Below, piece by piece: positions 23,558 through 34,500 of a DNA stretch of 64,000 bases. The stretch's first letter is position 1, and each line of letters begins with the position of its first letter. A program made the position numbers and the translations under genes. The DNA comes from Gossypium raimondii. Taxonomy: Eukaryota; Streptophyta; Magnoliopsida; Malvales; Malvaceae. The stretch is taken from positions 43,813,192 to 43,877,191 of the forward strand of contig NC_068566.1 in NCBI RefSeq assembly GCF_025698545.1, in the 5' to 3' direction. The notes beneath the pieces are model-generated. The model ran no database searches. It saw only the letters and a list, made by a program, of their open reading frames with translations, and was not told the DNA's origin.

Positions 23558-24520
23558 CTAGCTTATCTGCCTCCTTTTATTTTATTATTATACTTTTGTT
23601 GGTTTAAAAACTACAAATTGTGTGGATATAATAAATATTTGACCAAACTGATCACACAATACAGTACAAGCAACCTAATTTATACATTAATGGTATTGTA
23701 ATTCTTATAAATTTGAGGTTAAAATTGGTGAAATAAATAACATTAGAGAATATACATAGTTAAATTATTGTAATTTTGATAGTTGAAATACAAGTGTTTA
23801 GGATTTAAAGTTTAGGTAAAATGATAGAAGGGATAAGTCAATATGTTTAGAGTCGGAGGGTGCCTTACCTTTCCAAAAATTTAAAGAAATTAAGTTTTCA
23901 AAAGTTTTAAAATTTTTAATTAAACCCTTCACATTTTTCGAAAATTCTCATTAGTACTCCAATTTTTAATTAATTAAACCCAATATTTTTGTAAAATCTT
24001 TTAAAGCTCCTATTTAAAAATAAATAAATTAATTAGACTCCTGAAACTTTTTAAAATTTTAAATAAACCCAAAACACTTAATGACAGTTTTTGCTACTAA
24101 GCAACTCTTATCATTCTTTTGAGACTATACTCGTCTTCTTGTGATAAAAACTTGTGCAAAGAAGAATTGTATTGCACGCGATCCCCAATATACAAGAAGT
24201 TGAACCGTTGGTTGTACTATTTGTTAACATGCACAAGTTATAAGAAAAAGAAGAAAATTTCAAAAAAATTGACATGTTTTCATCGAATTAATTAGTAATT
24301 TTAGAAAATAAATGTTGAGTACAATTATAAGATATATTGTACTCTCAAAGGATTTGAACCTTGGAAACGACATCGTTGAAAAAGATGCGATAAAATGATC
24401 TTAATACATATAATAGTTACTAAAATTATCATTTAAATTTTATTTTTTTATTAAAAATATTCCAAGCATAACTTCCCCCATCAACCAACTTATCAACTTA
24501 CCATCAGAGTGGGGCCATGA
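23558..24520. other. Intergenic DNA upstream of the XTH gene
   Basis: AT-rich sequence with no recognised gene or element. The last few hundred bases would hold the upstream promoter of the XTH gene. Confidence 0.45.
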
Positions 24521-24526
24521 ATCTCC

Positions 24527-24535
24527 TTATTTATA
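24527..24535 (+). promoter_or_regulatory. Candidate TATA box of the XTH gene
   Basis: TTATTTATA lies about 100 bases upstream of the start codon at 24631, followed by a CA-rich stretch ('cacacacacaaatc') where transcription may start. Confidence 0.5.
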
Positions 24536-24630
24536 CCAATGGCATTGCCACACTCTTCCACACACACAAATCTACTCTCAAAACCCTTCAAACTTCTTAG
24601 GTCCCAATCTGCAATTAAACCCTTTAGTAT

Positions 24631-26208
24631 ATGGTACTATCTATGCCTTCCCTTTTATGTCTTCCCTTCATGGCTCCAATTTTCTCTTCGTTTCTTGCTT
24701 TAACTCTCATTATTCCATTAAGCAATGCTCAAGGTCCACCTTCCCCTGGATTCTCCCCAAGCTCCAGGGTGAGCACTGTGGCCTTTAATACAGGGTTTCG
24801 AAACCTCTGGGGTCCTCAGCACCAAAAACTAGACCAGGGCTCATTAACAATCTGGCTCGATAAAAGCTCAGGTTCAATTCCTGCACCACCGCATCCCTTT
24901 TTTTTGCTCTAATTATGGTTTTAGTCCCTTTACCTCTACTTTTTTTAAAATTAGTCCCGCTAAATGCTGCCGGGACTAAACTATGTTAACAGCAAAAGTT
25001 TACAATGTTATCGGTTTAGAACTACTAATAACATTATACAAAGTAGAGGAGCCAAATTATGCCAAATCAAGATAGAGAGACTAAAATTTTTCCATAATTA
25101 GGATTCTTTTCATGTGCTTAATTTTTGTATATTCATGGTGAAACACAGGGAGTGGTTTCAAGTCACTTCGTCCGTACCAGTCAGGTTACTTTGGTGCTGC
25201 AATGAAACTCCAACCTGGTTATACAGCAGGAGTGATTACATCTTTCTATGTAAGAACCTTAAAACACACACACACAAACCATTGGGGTAATGAAAAAAAA
25301 AACGTCTGATTTTTTATGTTCTGCACTTTAACAGCTTTCAAACAATGAAGAACACCCCGGAGACCATGACGAAATCGACATCGAGTTCCTTGGAACAACG
25401 CCGGATAAACCCTACACATTGCAGACCAATGTGTACATTAGAGGAAGCGGGGATGGGAACATAAATATTGGAAGGGAAATGAAGTTTCATCTATGGTTTG
25501 ACCCTACAAAAGATTACCATAACTATGCTATACTGTGGAACCCTAGTGAAATCATGCAAGTATCCTATCACCATTTCCTTCAATTTCTTTTATCATATTT
25601 TGATTTTGGTCCCTCTACTTTTATAAAATCGTTAGTTAATCCAAACAGGTGATATGGTTGACGTGGATTTTCTAATGTCAAATTAACCACAACATTTAAC
25701 CGCTAACTAACTAGCAATGTTTATAAAGTAGAGTGATTAAATTATGTCAAATTAAGGACTAAATTCTAAATTTGAGTGTATCAAAGGGACCAAAAATGTA
25801 ATTAAACTTCCCCTTTTTTCATGTTTTTATGATTTTAAATTCAACAGATTTTTCGTAGATGATGTGCCGATCAGAAGGTACCCAAGGAAGAGCGACGCCA
25901 CATTCCCAACGAGACCAATGTGGGTGTACGGATCAATATGGGATGCGTCATCTTGGGCTACCGAGAATGGTAGGTACAAGGCTGATTATAACTACCAACC
26001 CTTTGTAGGCCGGTACACGAATTTCAAAGTAAGCGCCTGCACCGCCAACAGTCCCGCCCCTTGCCGCCCGCCTTCTGCCTCTCCGTACGGGTCCAGCAGC
26101 CTTAGCCCACAGCAAGCTTTGGCCATGAATTGGGTCAAAAACAACTATTTGGTGTATGACTATTGCCATGACCCTAAGAGGGATCACACTCAGATACCCG
26201 AGTGCTAA
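24631..26208 (+). CDS. Xyloglucan endotransglucosylase/hydrolase, XTH31/XTH32 clade, 4 exons, 307 aa
   Basis: Secreted GH16 enzyme that cuts and rejoins, or hydrolyses, xyloglucan in the cell wall. Exons are 24631-24871, 25149-25249, 25335-25555 and 25848-26208, joining in frame to 307 residues. The N-terminus is a signal peptide ending near LSNAQG. Later in-frame Met codons at 24643 and 24670 are alternative starts. The catalytic motif [10 protein letters not shown] (residues 125-134) holds nucleophile Glu127 and acid/base Glu131. The C-terminal XET domain has paired Cys ([15 protein letters not shown]). The phrases [13 protein letters not shown] and [18 protein letters not shown] fit the XTH31/32 (III-A) group, whose members often act as hydrolases. 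Intron 3 begins with GC (ATCAT|GCAAGT): only that junction gives EIIFFVDDVP in frame. Introns 1 and 3 each carry a MITE-like insert. Confidence 0.95.
24911..25108. repeat. MITE-like insert in XTH intron 1
   Basis: Starts 'aattatggttttagtccct' and ends with its approximate reverse complement, 'agactaaaatttttccataatt'. Internal arms include 'cctctactttt' and 'aaagtagagg'. Fully contained in the intron and not disturbing its splice sites. Confidence 0.55.
25597..25803. repeat. MITE-like insert in XTH intron 3
   Basis: Starts 'gattttggtccctctactt' and ends '...agggaccaaaaatg', an inverted pair. The internal pair 'tctacttttataaa' and 'tttataaagtaga' is also inverted. Same general type as the insert in intron 1, from an independent insertion. 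Confidence 0.55.
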
Positions 26209-26229
26209 TTAAATGTGAGTCATTTAAAA

Positions 26230-28258
26230 CTTTACAAAAAGGAAAATGTAACAATTGTTGATCGAAAGGGGGTTTCTTGAGATGGGCCCTTGAAGAGTGG
26301 TTAAGCGTCCAAAACCCTCTAAGATTTGCATCTTTTATTTCCATTGTTTTGTTGCTTTTAAGTGTTTTGCTTTGTTGTTTTCTTTGGAATAATTTATTAC
26401 AAGAGTTATTTTTTAATACAAAAGGGTTAATTGTATCAAATATCTCTAAACTATGGGTCAAAAGTTAAATTAGCCTTTAAATTTCAACTCAAACTAAGGT
26501 AACATTCTAATTGGGTTCTTTCATCAATCTAGTTATTAGTTTTGGCATTAAATGCTATCTTGTAGGTCAAAAAGCTGGCTTTTAACATCAAAGGTGACTG
26601 CTAGATAAATGAAAACTTGATTGAAATGATACTTTTTAAGGATACAATTAAAATATTTTAAAATTTAGAGATCAATTTAAAATTTGATTTATTGATTTAA
26701 AGACATTTGATTAATTAACCTTATAAAGAAAGATAAGTACATAAGAATTACTTTGAGTTTGGGATATCAAGAAACAAACTGCTACACAAATTAATTCAAT
26801 TGGATGACTATTTGTTAGCACCCTAACAATCATCGAGATTTGAGTCTTATTAAATATGGGTTTTGATGGGCAGTGTGTTTACTTGCGGTTAATGTAAAAA
26901 CAGCAGTGGAGATGAGATTAGATACTGTAATGTGATACAAAAAGTAAGCTAAACGCACCGCACCCAATTGCCCATCCAAACCCACCCTAATAATCTCATT
27001 TGATCAGTGATCTATATATTTTAAATTCACCTTTCTATAATATTGATGATATGTTCTAATTAGGGTTGAGCAAGAAAATAAAAAATCAATTCATCAAACT
27101 GAGATGTTTGGATAGTTTATGGAATGCAAGTTTAAAAATCGAGATTACTCGAAATTAAATTGAATTTTATTTTTTATTTAATATATAATTGATTTTAATA
27201 ATTTATAATATTTAAAATAGTGGAAATAATTTAAAAAATCTTGAAAAGTATTTTTTTATAAATATTAATGAAAAAGACTTTGAAATTTTGTCAAATACTA
27301 TTCAAAAGCCATAAAACATAATTTAGTTGGTCAAATTAAGTCTAAACATTCAAAACAAAAAATTAATATGAAAAACTGAAGAATGAACCGAATTATAATG
27401 AACGATTCAAATATCTAACCGAACCAAACCAATATCACTCATAATATCAACACAAATGACCTTCTCTCACCTGAATTTTTTTGGTGAAAAAAACCTAGCA
27501 AAACTAAATAACCATAAAAATACTATAACTACCTACTTATTTTACTAATTGCTCAAACTCCACATATGGTTCTTTGGACGGATCCCACTTATTAATAACA
27601 TTGTACTGCTTTACTCAGCATACTGATGTCTTAATGGTTTCTGTTAAATTTTATGATAAGCCTTGGGACATAAATAAATTCCTATTCTTCCATAGATCAT
27701 ACTATCAAGCAAAATAGAGTAACCCATGGAGCCCTAACTCTTGGTAATCACTCATAATTTTTTAAATTTGTCCCAACCCAATTTAAGATACTTTTTAAAA
27801 CATCTAATTTAAAGAAAAAAAGAAAAAGAAAAGGGCTTTGAATTAATGATTGTATTGTATTTACTTTGCCACTATTAAAGAAAAGGGTTTCATATATGAA
27901 CTGAAACCTCGATGGTCTCTCTTGACCATGGCATGCGAAGACCATGTGATGTTTGGATTGAATTTTGGACCACAAAAATGATTTGGTTTTGGGTGCCTTA
28001 ACTTCACGTGGCTGTATATTTGTGCAAGCTATATCTTGTAATGTTTTGGTTCCTAGGCAGGCAGGCAGGTAGGCATGGCCGCCACTATGTTTATAAATGT
28101 CGTACTTTATCTCTCCTCTGACAATTTTACTTATCCCGAATGATTTAAATTTAAAATATTTTATCAATTTAAATTATTTATTTTATCTTAAAGTTATCAA
28201 TTCTGATTTAACTTAATTAAAATTAAAATTCCATTTAGTTTAATTTGATTATCAAAAA
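26230..28258. other. Intergenic DNA downstream of the XTH gene, no gene seen
   Basis: 26230-26420 is probably the 3' untranslated region. 26430-26720 is another decayed dispersed repeat with phrases of the small-MITE type. 27060-27440 is AT-rich with 'aaccgaaccaaaccaatatc' words. No exon is recognised in 27440-28258. Confidence 0.4.
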
Positions 28259-28263
28259 TTAAT

Positions 28264-29637
28264 TGTTGACACCAATTTTTTGATAAAGCGGGGTCGACTT
28301 GGGTTTTGAAAAATAAAAATAAGAGTCGCCACCAATCTTTTTTGATGAGGTGTGATCGGGCCACCTCGAAAAATAGTTGTTTTAATAAACAATTTCGTTT
28401 TATCAAAACAGCGTTTTTGGTCTACAATATTCAAAAAAAGAGATCCGAGAATCGGTTACGTACGAGGAAGGATTAGCCCCCTCGTGAAGCCCAAAATTGG
28501 TACCTAGTTGATTAATTAATGTCTTAATGTCGAAGATTGAAAACTTTAAAGAGATTTAAAATACAATCATTTATCAAAATTTTGAAAATTTTAGAGAGAG
28601 AAGCACATTTTCACGTTAATCGAGAAAAAGAATCATGTCCCGTAAGTTAAGACACAATACCTAAAATTCCCGATACAAGAATGAATGCCGAAAAAATTTA
28701 TTTATTTTGGAAGAGTTTGATTATCTCGGGTAAAAACGACGTCGTTTTGGCGCTTGACCCCTAATGTCAAAACGGCGTCGTTCTGGTATCATTATTTAAC
28801 CTAAATTTTTTTTCTGAAAATGTCATTTTTACAAGAAAATTTTTAAAACTTTCAGAACTTTTTCTCTCCTTCTCCCTCAAAACATTCGGCCCTTAGATCC
28901 TAGCCTTCGCCACGCCGCCTCCATGGCCGGTGGCCGGAGTTGCGCGAAACGGCTATTCAGCCCTCTCTTCACGGCGTCCCTGAAGGCTAGGCCTTCTCAA
29001 CCGTGGGGCTTAGAGAAAAAGGAAAAGACCTCTCTCCTTGTTCGACTCCGGTGACGGCGAAGATGAGCTCCGACACCGGCCTTCGAAGCGAAGGTATCTT
29101 CCCTTTTCCCTTTTGTTTCATTTTTGTTAAGAAGGGTCGTAGAAAATAAACAAAAAATAAAAAAATACAATAAAATAAAAAAAAAACACAATAACAAAGA
29201 AAAAAAAAAAAGAAGCACTAGAGTCAACCTTTTTTTTTTTAAGCTTTTGGATCTGCTTTTTTTTATTAACTAGTTGTAAAAGAAGAGAAAAATACAGAAG
29301 TAGTGTTTGGCTTTTATACCCGATCTGTTTCTATTTTTTTCCTATTATTTTTGCTGCTTGCGTGTTCTCCTCTATTTTGCAGGGTTGCTAGAGCATGTGG
29401 GCAGAGGGTAGGTGCGGCGCTGGACATGACGGTGGCGTAGAAGACCGAGGGTCAGAAGACGCTAGGTACGGCGCCTAGGGTTCTTTATTTTTTGCTAGAG
29501 TTTTTTCTTGTTTTGGGTTTTGGGCTGAGGTATTGGGTAGTTGGGCTTTGTTGTAATGGGTTGTTTGGGTTGGTTATTGGGTAGATTTTTAAGTGTGTTT
29601 TATTTGTAATGGGCCCCGGGCAAAATGGGCTTGTACA
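28264..29637 (+). mobile_element. Solo LTR, probable Ty3/gypsy family, fossil
   Basis: A 1374-bp unit begins TGTTGACACC and ends TTGTACA, with the same 5 bases (ttaat) on both sides (28259-28263 and 29638-29642), as for an LTR left by recombination between the two ends of an element. It contains the paired 'aacgacgtcgtttt' and 'aacggcgtcgtt' words and the 'cgaggaaggattagc' segment shared with the related unit at 49880-52372. No internal region remains. Lineage within Ty3/gypsy is uncertain. The matching target duplication suggests moderate age. Confidence 0.7.
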
Positions 29638-29642
29638 TTAAT

Positions 29643-30090
29643 AATTTAATATTTCCAACTAAAAATCGAAGTGATCTCAACTTAATCAAAATGACTAGAC
29701 TTTAAGTACTAAACTTGAGTGAGAAAACCCAAAATGACCTAAAAAACATAACAATTTAAACCCTAAAATAATATAACCTAACTAAAATAACCCTAAACTT
29801 TAAAACTCAAATAAGTTACAGCTCCTATTCGGGATTCATGGCTGCTATTCCTGACTATATTATCTTCAAGATTCGAACATATATTCTCCCATTGGGAGTG
29901 GAATGTGCTTTACCATTGCACCCAACCACTTGTTGATACTCAAATTTTAGTATCCACATTAATTTTAATTAAGCTATAAACCTTAGTACATTTAGATTTT
30001 GCATCATATTTTTATTTTAGTATATTAATTTTAAATTTTTATACTTTAATTTTTTTTTGATAAATTATACATTGTTTTTGGTACAGAAAA
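29643..30090. other. Intergenic DNA, no gene seen
   Basis: Contains scattered 'aaccctaaa' words (about 29755-29800) but no array. No exon is recognised. Confidence 0.45.
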
Positions 30091-30420
30091 TTAAAATCTA
30101 GCTCTCCCATGCTCGCGGGCATCAACATGCAGCAAAGGTAGAAGGCTAGTCGGCGAACTATGCAAGCGGACGAGGCCATCCATACCTTCATGAGACAAGT
30201 TAGCGATGTGGTAAGCACATCGGTTGCCTTCCCGAAGAATGCGGCGAACCTCCACCTTCCATCCCTTTTGTATAAATGCTAAACAGTCTCCAACATATCG
30301 TACTCAACATATGTTCATTTTCGTAAATTTTCGTAAGACCAAGACAGCAGTTGCACTACCCATAACGCATCCAACTCGTTAATCAGTCGGGCTACCCTAA
30401 GTCCTTGGCCAACCGCAAAC
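30091..30420 (-). mobile_element. LINE fragment, RNase H end, antisense
   Basis: On the minus strand from about 30240 down to the stop at 30091-30093 it reads as a plant LINE RNase H C-terminus: REGNRCAYHIANLSHEGMDG, then LVRLHSSPTSLLPLLHVDAR. REGNRCAD..A is the characteristic motif. The part from 30240 to 30420 is less clear. A 5'-truncated, inactive copy. Confidence 0.6.
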
Positions 30421-31540
30421 TCTCCCGAACATCTCATAACTTTTTCTTTTGTTCAACGACCACCCCCACAACATTGCCTATAAGCTATCATGTATGTTGC
30501 ATGAGCTTTTATGTGTTTAAATTTAAATTAATTTTCAAATAACGTATTTTTAATTGTTGTATTACCCATTGATAATGATAATTTCTTTTAATTTTTAAAT
30601 AATATATAAATTTAAAATTATATAAGAAAGTAAACTATAATGTTACTTTGGGGAAAATTTTAAAAATTGGTAAAATAACATGTAACAATTTTTAATTGCT
30701 GTAATACCCATCATTGTTGTATTCAAGTAATAACTCTTTTTTGACATAATGTCTAAAATTACCTATAGTCCCTCCTTAATTCATAAATAGGAGAATAACG
30801 CGCTTCAGCGAGCTCAAACCCACGTCTTCCTGTATTAACAACATGCCCACACCGATCGAGTTAAGACTCAATCGGCTTACTCCCTAATATTTAAAAACTA
30901 GAAATTAAGCTTTACTGACTAATAGATCAAATTATAGTTTTGGTCCTTTTAATTGTATTAAAAATTGAGATTCAATCTTTATATTTTAATTTGACATAAT
31001 TTGATTAACTTATTTTATTATTATTTACTAAAAAATGTGAAGACATGTCTTTAAAAAATAATAATATGTCAACAAATGCTTAAAAGTGTTTTAAAAAATA
31101 TCATTCAAATAACTTGATCTAATAAAAATTACATGTTAATCAAATACTTAACAGTGTTATTTTTAAAAATTAATATGATCACTTTAACGAAAATAATTAA
31201 TTACAGTAATATTTTGGGCTAATTAATAATATTATTAAAATAAAAACTAAATTATATATAAAAATAAATTACATACACTAAATCTGAAATTTTAGCAAAG
31301 TAGACATGAGTCCTTCTTCTAATGGACTTCAAAGCAAAGAAAAGGGGGGGCTCTGTTTTATGGACTCTTTGTCGTTTTGACCCAAAAACCCTGAAAATTT
31401 TGGTCCAGCAGTAACTGCTAAACCCTTTTGATGAAAGCCATTTACATCTTTAAAATCGCTCACTGCTAAACTTGTTTCTGGTTTTGGCGCTAATTGAAAT
31501 AAATTGGAAAAGAGTAACAGTTAAACAAAGCTTTTCCCTC
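30421..31540. other. Intergenic DNA upstream of the 12-exon gene
   Basis: Holds an antisense SINE-like copy (30750-30880, separate entry) and a decayed repeat near 30920-31220 ('agttttggtccttttaattg'). The last 150 bases would be promoter and 5' leader of the downstream gene. No other gene is seen. Confidence 0.45.
30750..30880 (-). mobile_element. SINE-like element, antisense copy
   Basis: The reverse complement matches the copy at 42935-43070 through 'gattgagtctta', an internal 'gacgtgggtttgagc' B-box-like segment, 'gaagcgcgttattctcctat' and 'ttatgaatta'. The order of an A-box-like word and a B-box-like word about 45 bases apart suggests a tRNA-derived SINE head. Name unknown. Confidence 0.5.
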
Positions 31541-31592
31541 TTAGGGTTTGCTTCTTCTTCTTCTTCTTTTCCTTAGCTACAGAGAATCGGAG

Positions 31593-34500
31593 ATGATGGA
31601 CATTGATGAACCACTTGATTTTGAAGTAGAAGATTCTCTTCTTATTAACCCTGTTGTTCCCAGCAAAAGGTTTTCACCTGTTACCCATATTTTTAAATTA
31701 TTCTCTTTCAATAAATTTCTCTATTATATTCTTAATCTTTCTTTTGTTTCATGTTTTGATACAATTTACCGGTTTGGGTTGCTAGGGTTTTTTTTTCTTC
31801 TTTTTTCTTTTTCGGTTTGGATTTTAAGTTAATGAGGTTGATTGAGAACCCATCAGTTTGAACATGGTTCGCTTCCTTAAAGATAGTAGCTTTGTTAATA
31901 TTTTTTTTTATGAATTTAATAAGATTTTAGAACCTATTTACTTTATTATGCTTTTGCTTTCCCATTTTTGCCAAATTAGTTTGATTTTGTAGGAGAATTG
32001 CTTTGAGCATTTCCAATGAATTTGAGCTGCTTACTATGTTCTTTTTTTTTATATTAATCATGCAGTTCTATTTGATTCTTTGTAGTAACGTGTACTGTAA
32101 AAATGGTTTTTAGGAAAAACCTTATGGGACTGGATGAGCTTTTGACTGAACACTACAAGGAGCAAAGCAAACTTATTGAGAATGAAGCCAGGAAACAGGC
32201 AAAAGCTCGGAAATGTTATGTGTCTGATGATGAGGATAAGAATTGCAAAGAAGCTATGCTTGCAAGTCTTCTCGATGATTGCCAAAAACAGGCATAAAAA
32301 CAACCTTTTTCTTTTTCTCATTGCTCTGATATTGTGATGCATTCTGTGTTTGTTTCATTTTAAGTTGACTGAAAGTAAATGTATTTTTCTTTTATAGATG
32401 AAAGCAATTCATAGCGTAGAAGAGATGTCTGAATGGGGCTTATGTGTCTTCGGGGAGCAGGTTTTCTCGTAAATAACATTAGTTTATCATGCTTGACATT
32501 GTGCTTTCCGACTAGTGGAAGAACTTCTTTCACAAAACTTGATATTTCAAGTGACTGAAAATTCTTTATTTTTGGTTTATTTGTTCAATTTACAGAAGAC
32601 TACTCCACCTCTATCTTTTCCTGAGCTTGGAAATTGGTCAATTTTGCAGTCTTTCATGAATAATGAGCTCAACTCTCTGGTGGGGCTTACTAAAGAGAAA
32701 GGTCCTTCACTTTTTTGTACTTGCTTTCTCATATCCTTTTTTTTTGGTAAATATATTTCTCCATTTAGTTTTGGATTGCAGATTGCATCAATTCTAGTTT
32801 CCATAATACGCATTTTGTTCGGTGAGAAGAAACGTTCTTGCATGTATCACTGACCTCTTTCATGCATTCTTTTAGGGTGCACTTTCCTTGAAGGGTTATT
32901 GAAAAATGGATGGCTCTTAAAATTGATATTTAAATGTGGCTGTGTAGAAAAATCACTAGCTACATGGACCTTTTTCTTAAGTGAGTATATCCATTACCTT
33001 TGGCCCTAGCTTCTTCCTTTAATGGCCAGTGGATGCTTATTTTGTGCTTATCGATTGCTTCTGTCAGTGCTATATTCATCAAAAGAGGAGTTGAGGTCGT
33101 CTGCTTGTGAGTTTTGGTGTGCCATTCTTTCATCAAAAATTCAGGTGAACAGATGTTTATCTGCAATAGCTGAAAATAAATTTTGATGTACGTAAAATGA
33201 GTATTTCTTCTGAATTGGGTATTTGAAAATCTTATCCAGGTTGGCATGCAACCCATTGAAATTGACCGGTACCCCAGCTATCCTGAATTAAAGAGTGCCC
33301 TTGAAACATATGGGTTTCTTTTCAATTTTTCATCCAACATATCCGCTGAAAATAGTAAGCTCTTCGGTCTCTTTTCCCGCTTCTAGTCCATTTCGTTTAG
33401 CACTTAAATTGATTCATCCTCGATCTTCTATAGGCCATGATCACGCATCTTCTACACATCAAGTTAGGATTATTGATGTTGTTGGCAGGAAGTTTGCTTT
33501 TATAGTTTAACCATTATGAACTATTACTTTTTCAGATTACGTATTGTTTTCTCAAATCTAATTCTTCTGTTAGTTTCTTAAGGACAAGATCCAGTTGTTA
33601 CAATTGATTATATATGGTATAAAGCTTTACTGCTAATACCTAATACACTATGTTTGTTTGCCTGCCATCCTTTTCTTTTACATATATTTTTGCCTTCTTT
33701 CCTTATCTTACATTCAACGACTCAATTTTTGAACTCTGGTCATCTTACTTTGCATACACTATGTATTGTGATTTCTCTTCTTCCCTCGTTCAATATATTG
33801 AATTCAATTGTTTAGATCTATAGTTAACACACTTGAGGTCAATGCCTCATCCGAGTTGTGGCCCGTTCCTTTCTTCCTTTTTAATCAATAATAAAGGACT
33901 GTTTGATTTCATATCTTTCTCACATAAAATTTGGTGCTTAGGTTCTGGTTGTAAAGGTCCACCGCAAAATATCATAACCTGGATCAAATTTACTGCTGTT
34001 TATTGTCAAGTAAGGTACGTGACAGTGGGGTTCTAATATCAAAAGTGTATGAATACTTTCATTTGAAGCTGCCTAGGTTCTTTGGGTTTGTCTATAAGAT
34101 GAATGCGACTGTTAGTGGTAATTAATGCTCAACATGTAATATAGAAATGTTGAATGGCTGCCACATATTTCCCAAGTGTTTTGAGATTAACAAAATTTTG
34201 TGATGTATGGTTTGCTCCCTAGTGTTGTATATTACTGTGAGATTGACCACCTATAGAAATAGAAATCGTGTATTGGCTTTCATGCAAGTTGAATTTTCAA
34301 TATTATGTGATAACAGTTACTCCTTGTTCTCAAATATTGCTGATTTTGAAGTTCAGTATGACATTATTCTCCTTTCAGGTGTAATAAGCAGTCTATCCTT
34401 TTGACTTCAGACTGTCAAGAGCTAGCGGAAGTTATCCTTTGTCTATTCTTAGACCGGCGACTTCAAGGTCTCTCCGTTCTTATGAGGAACTGTATGCAAT

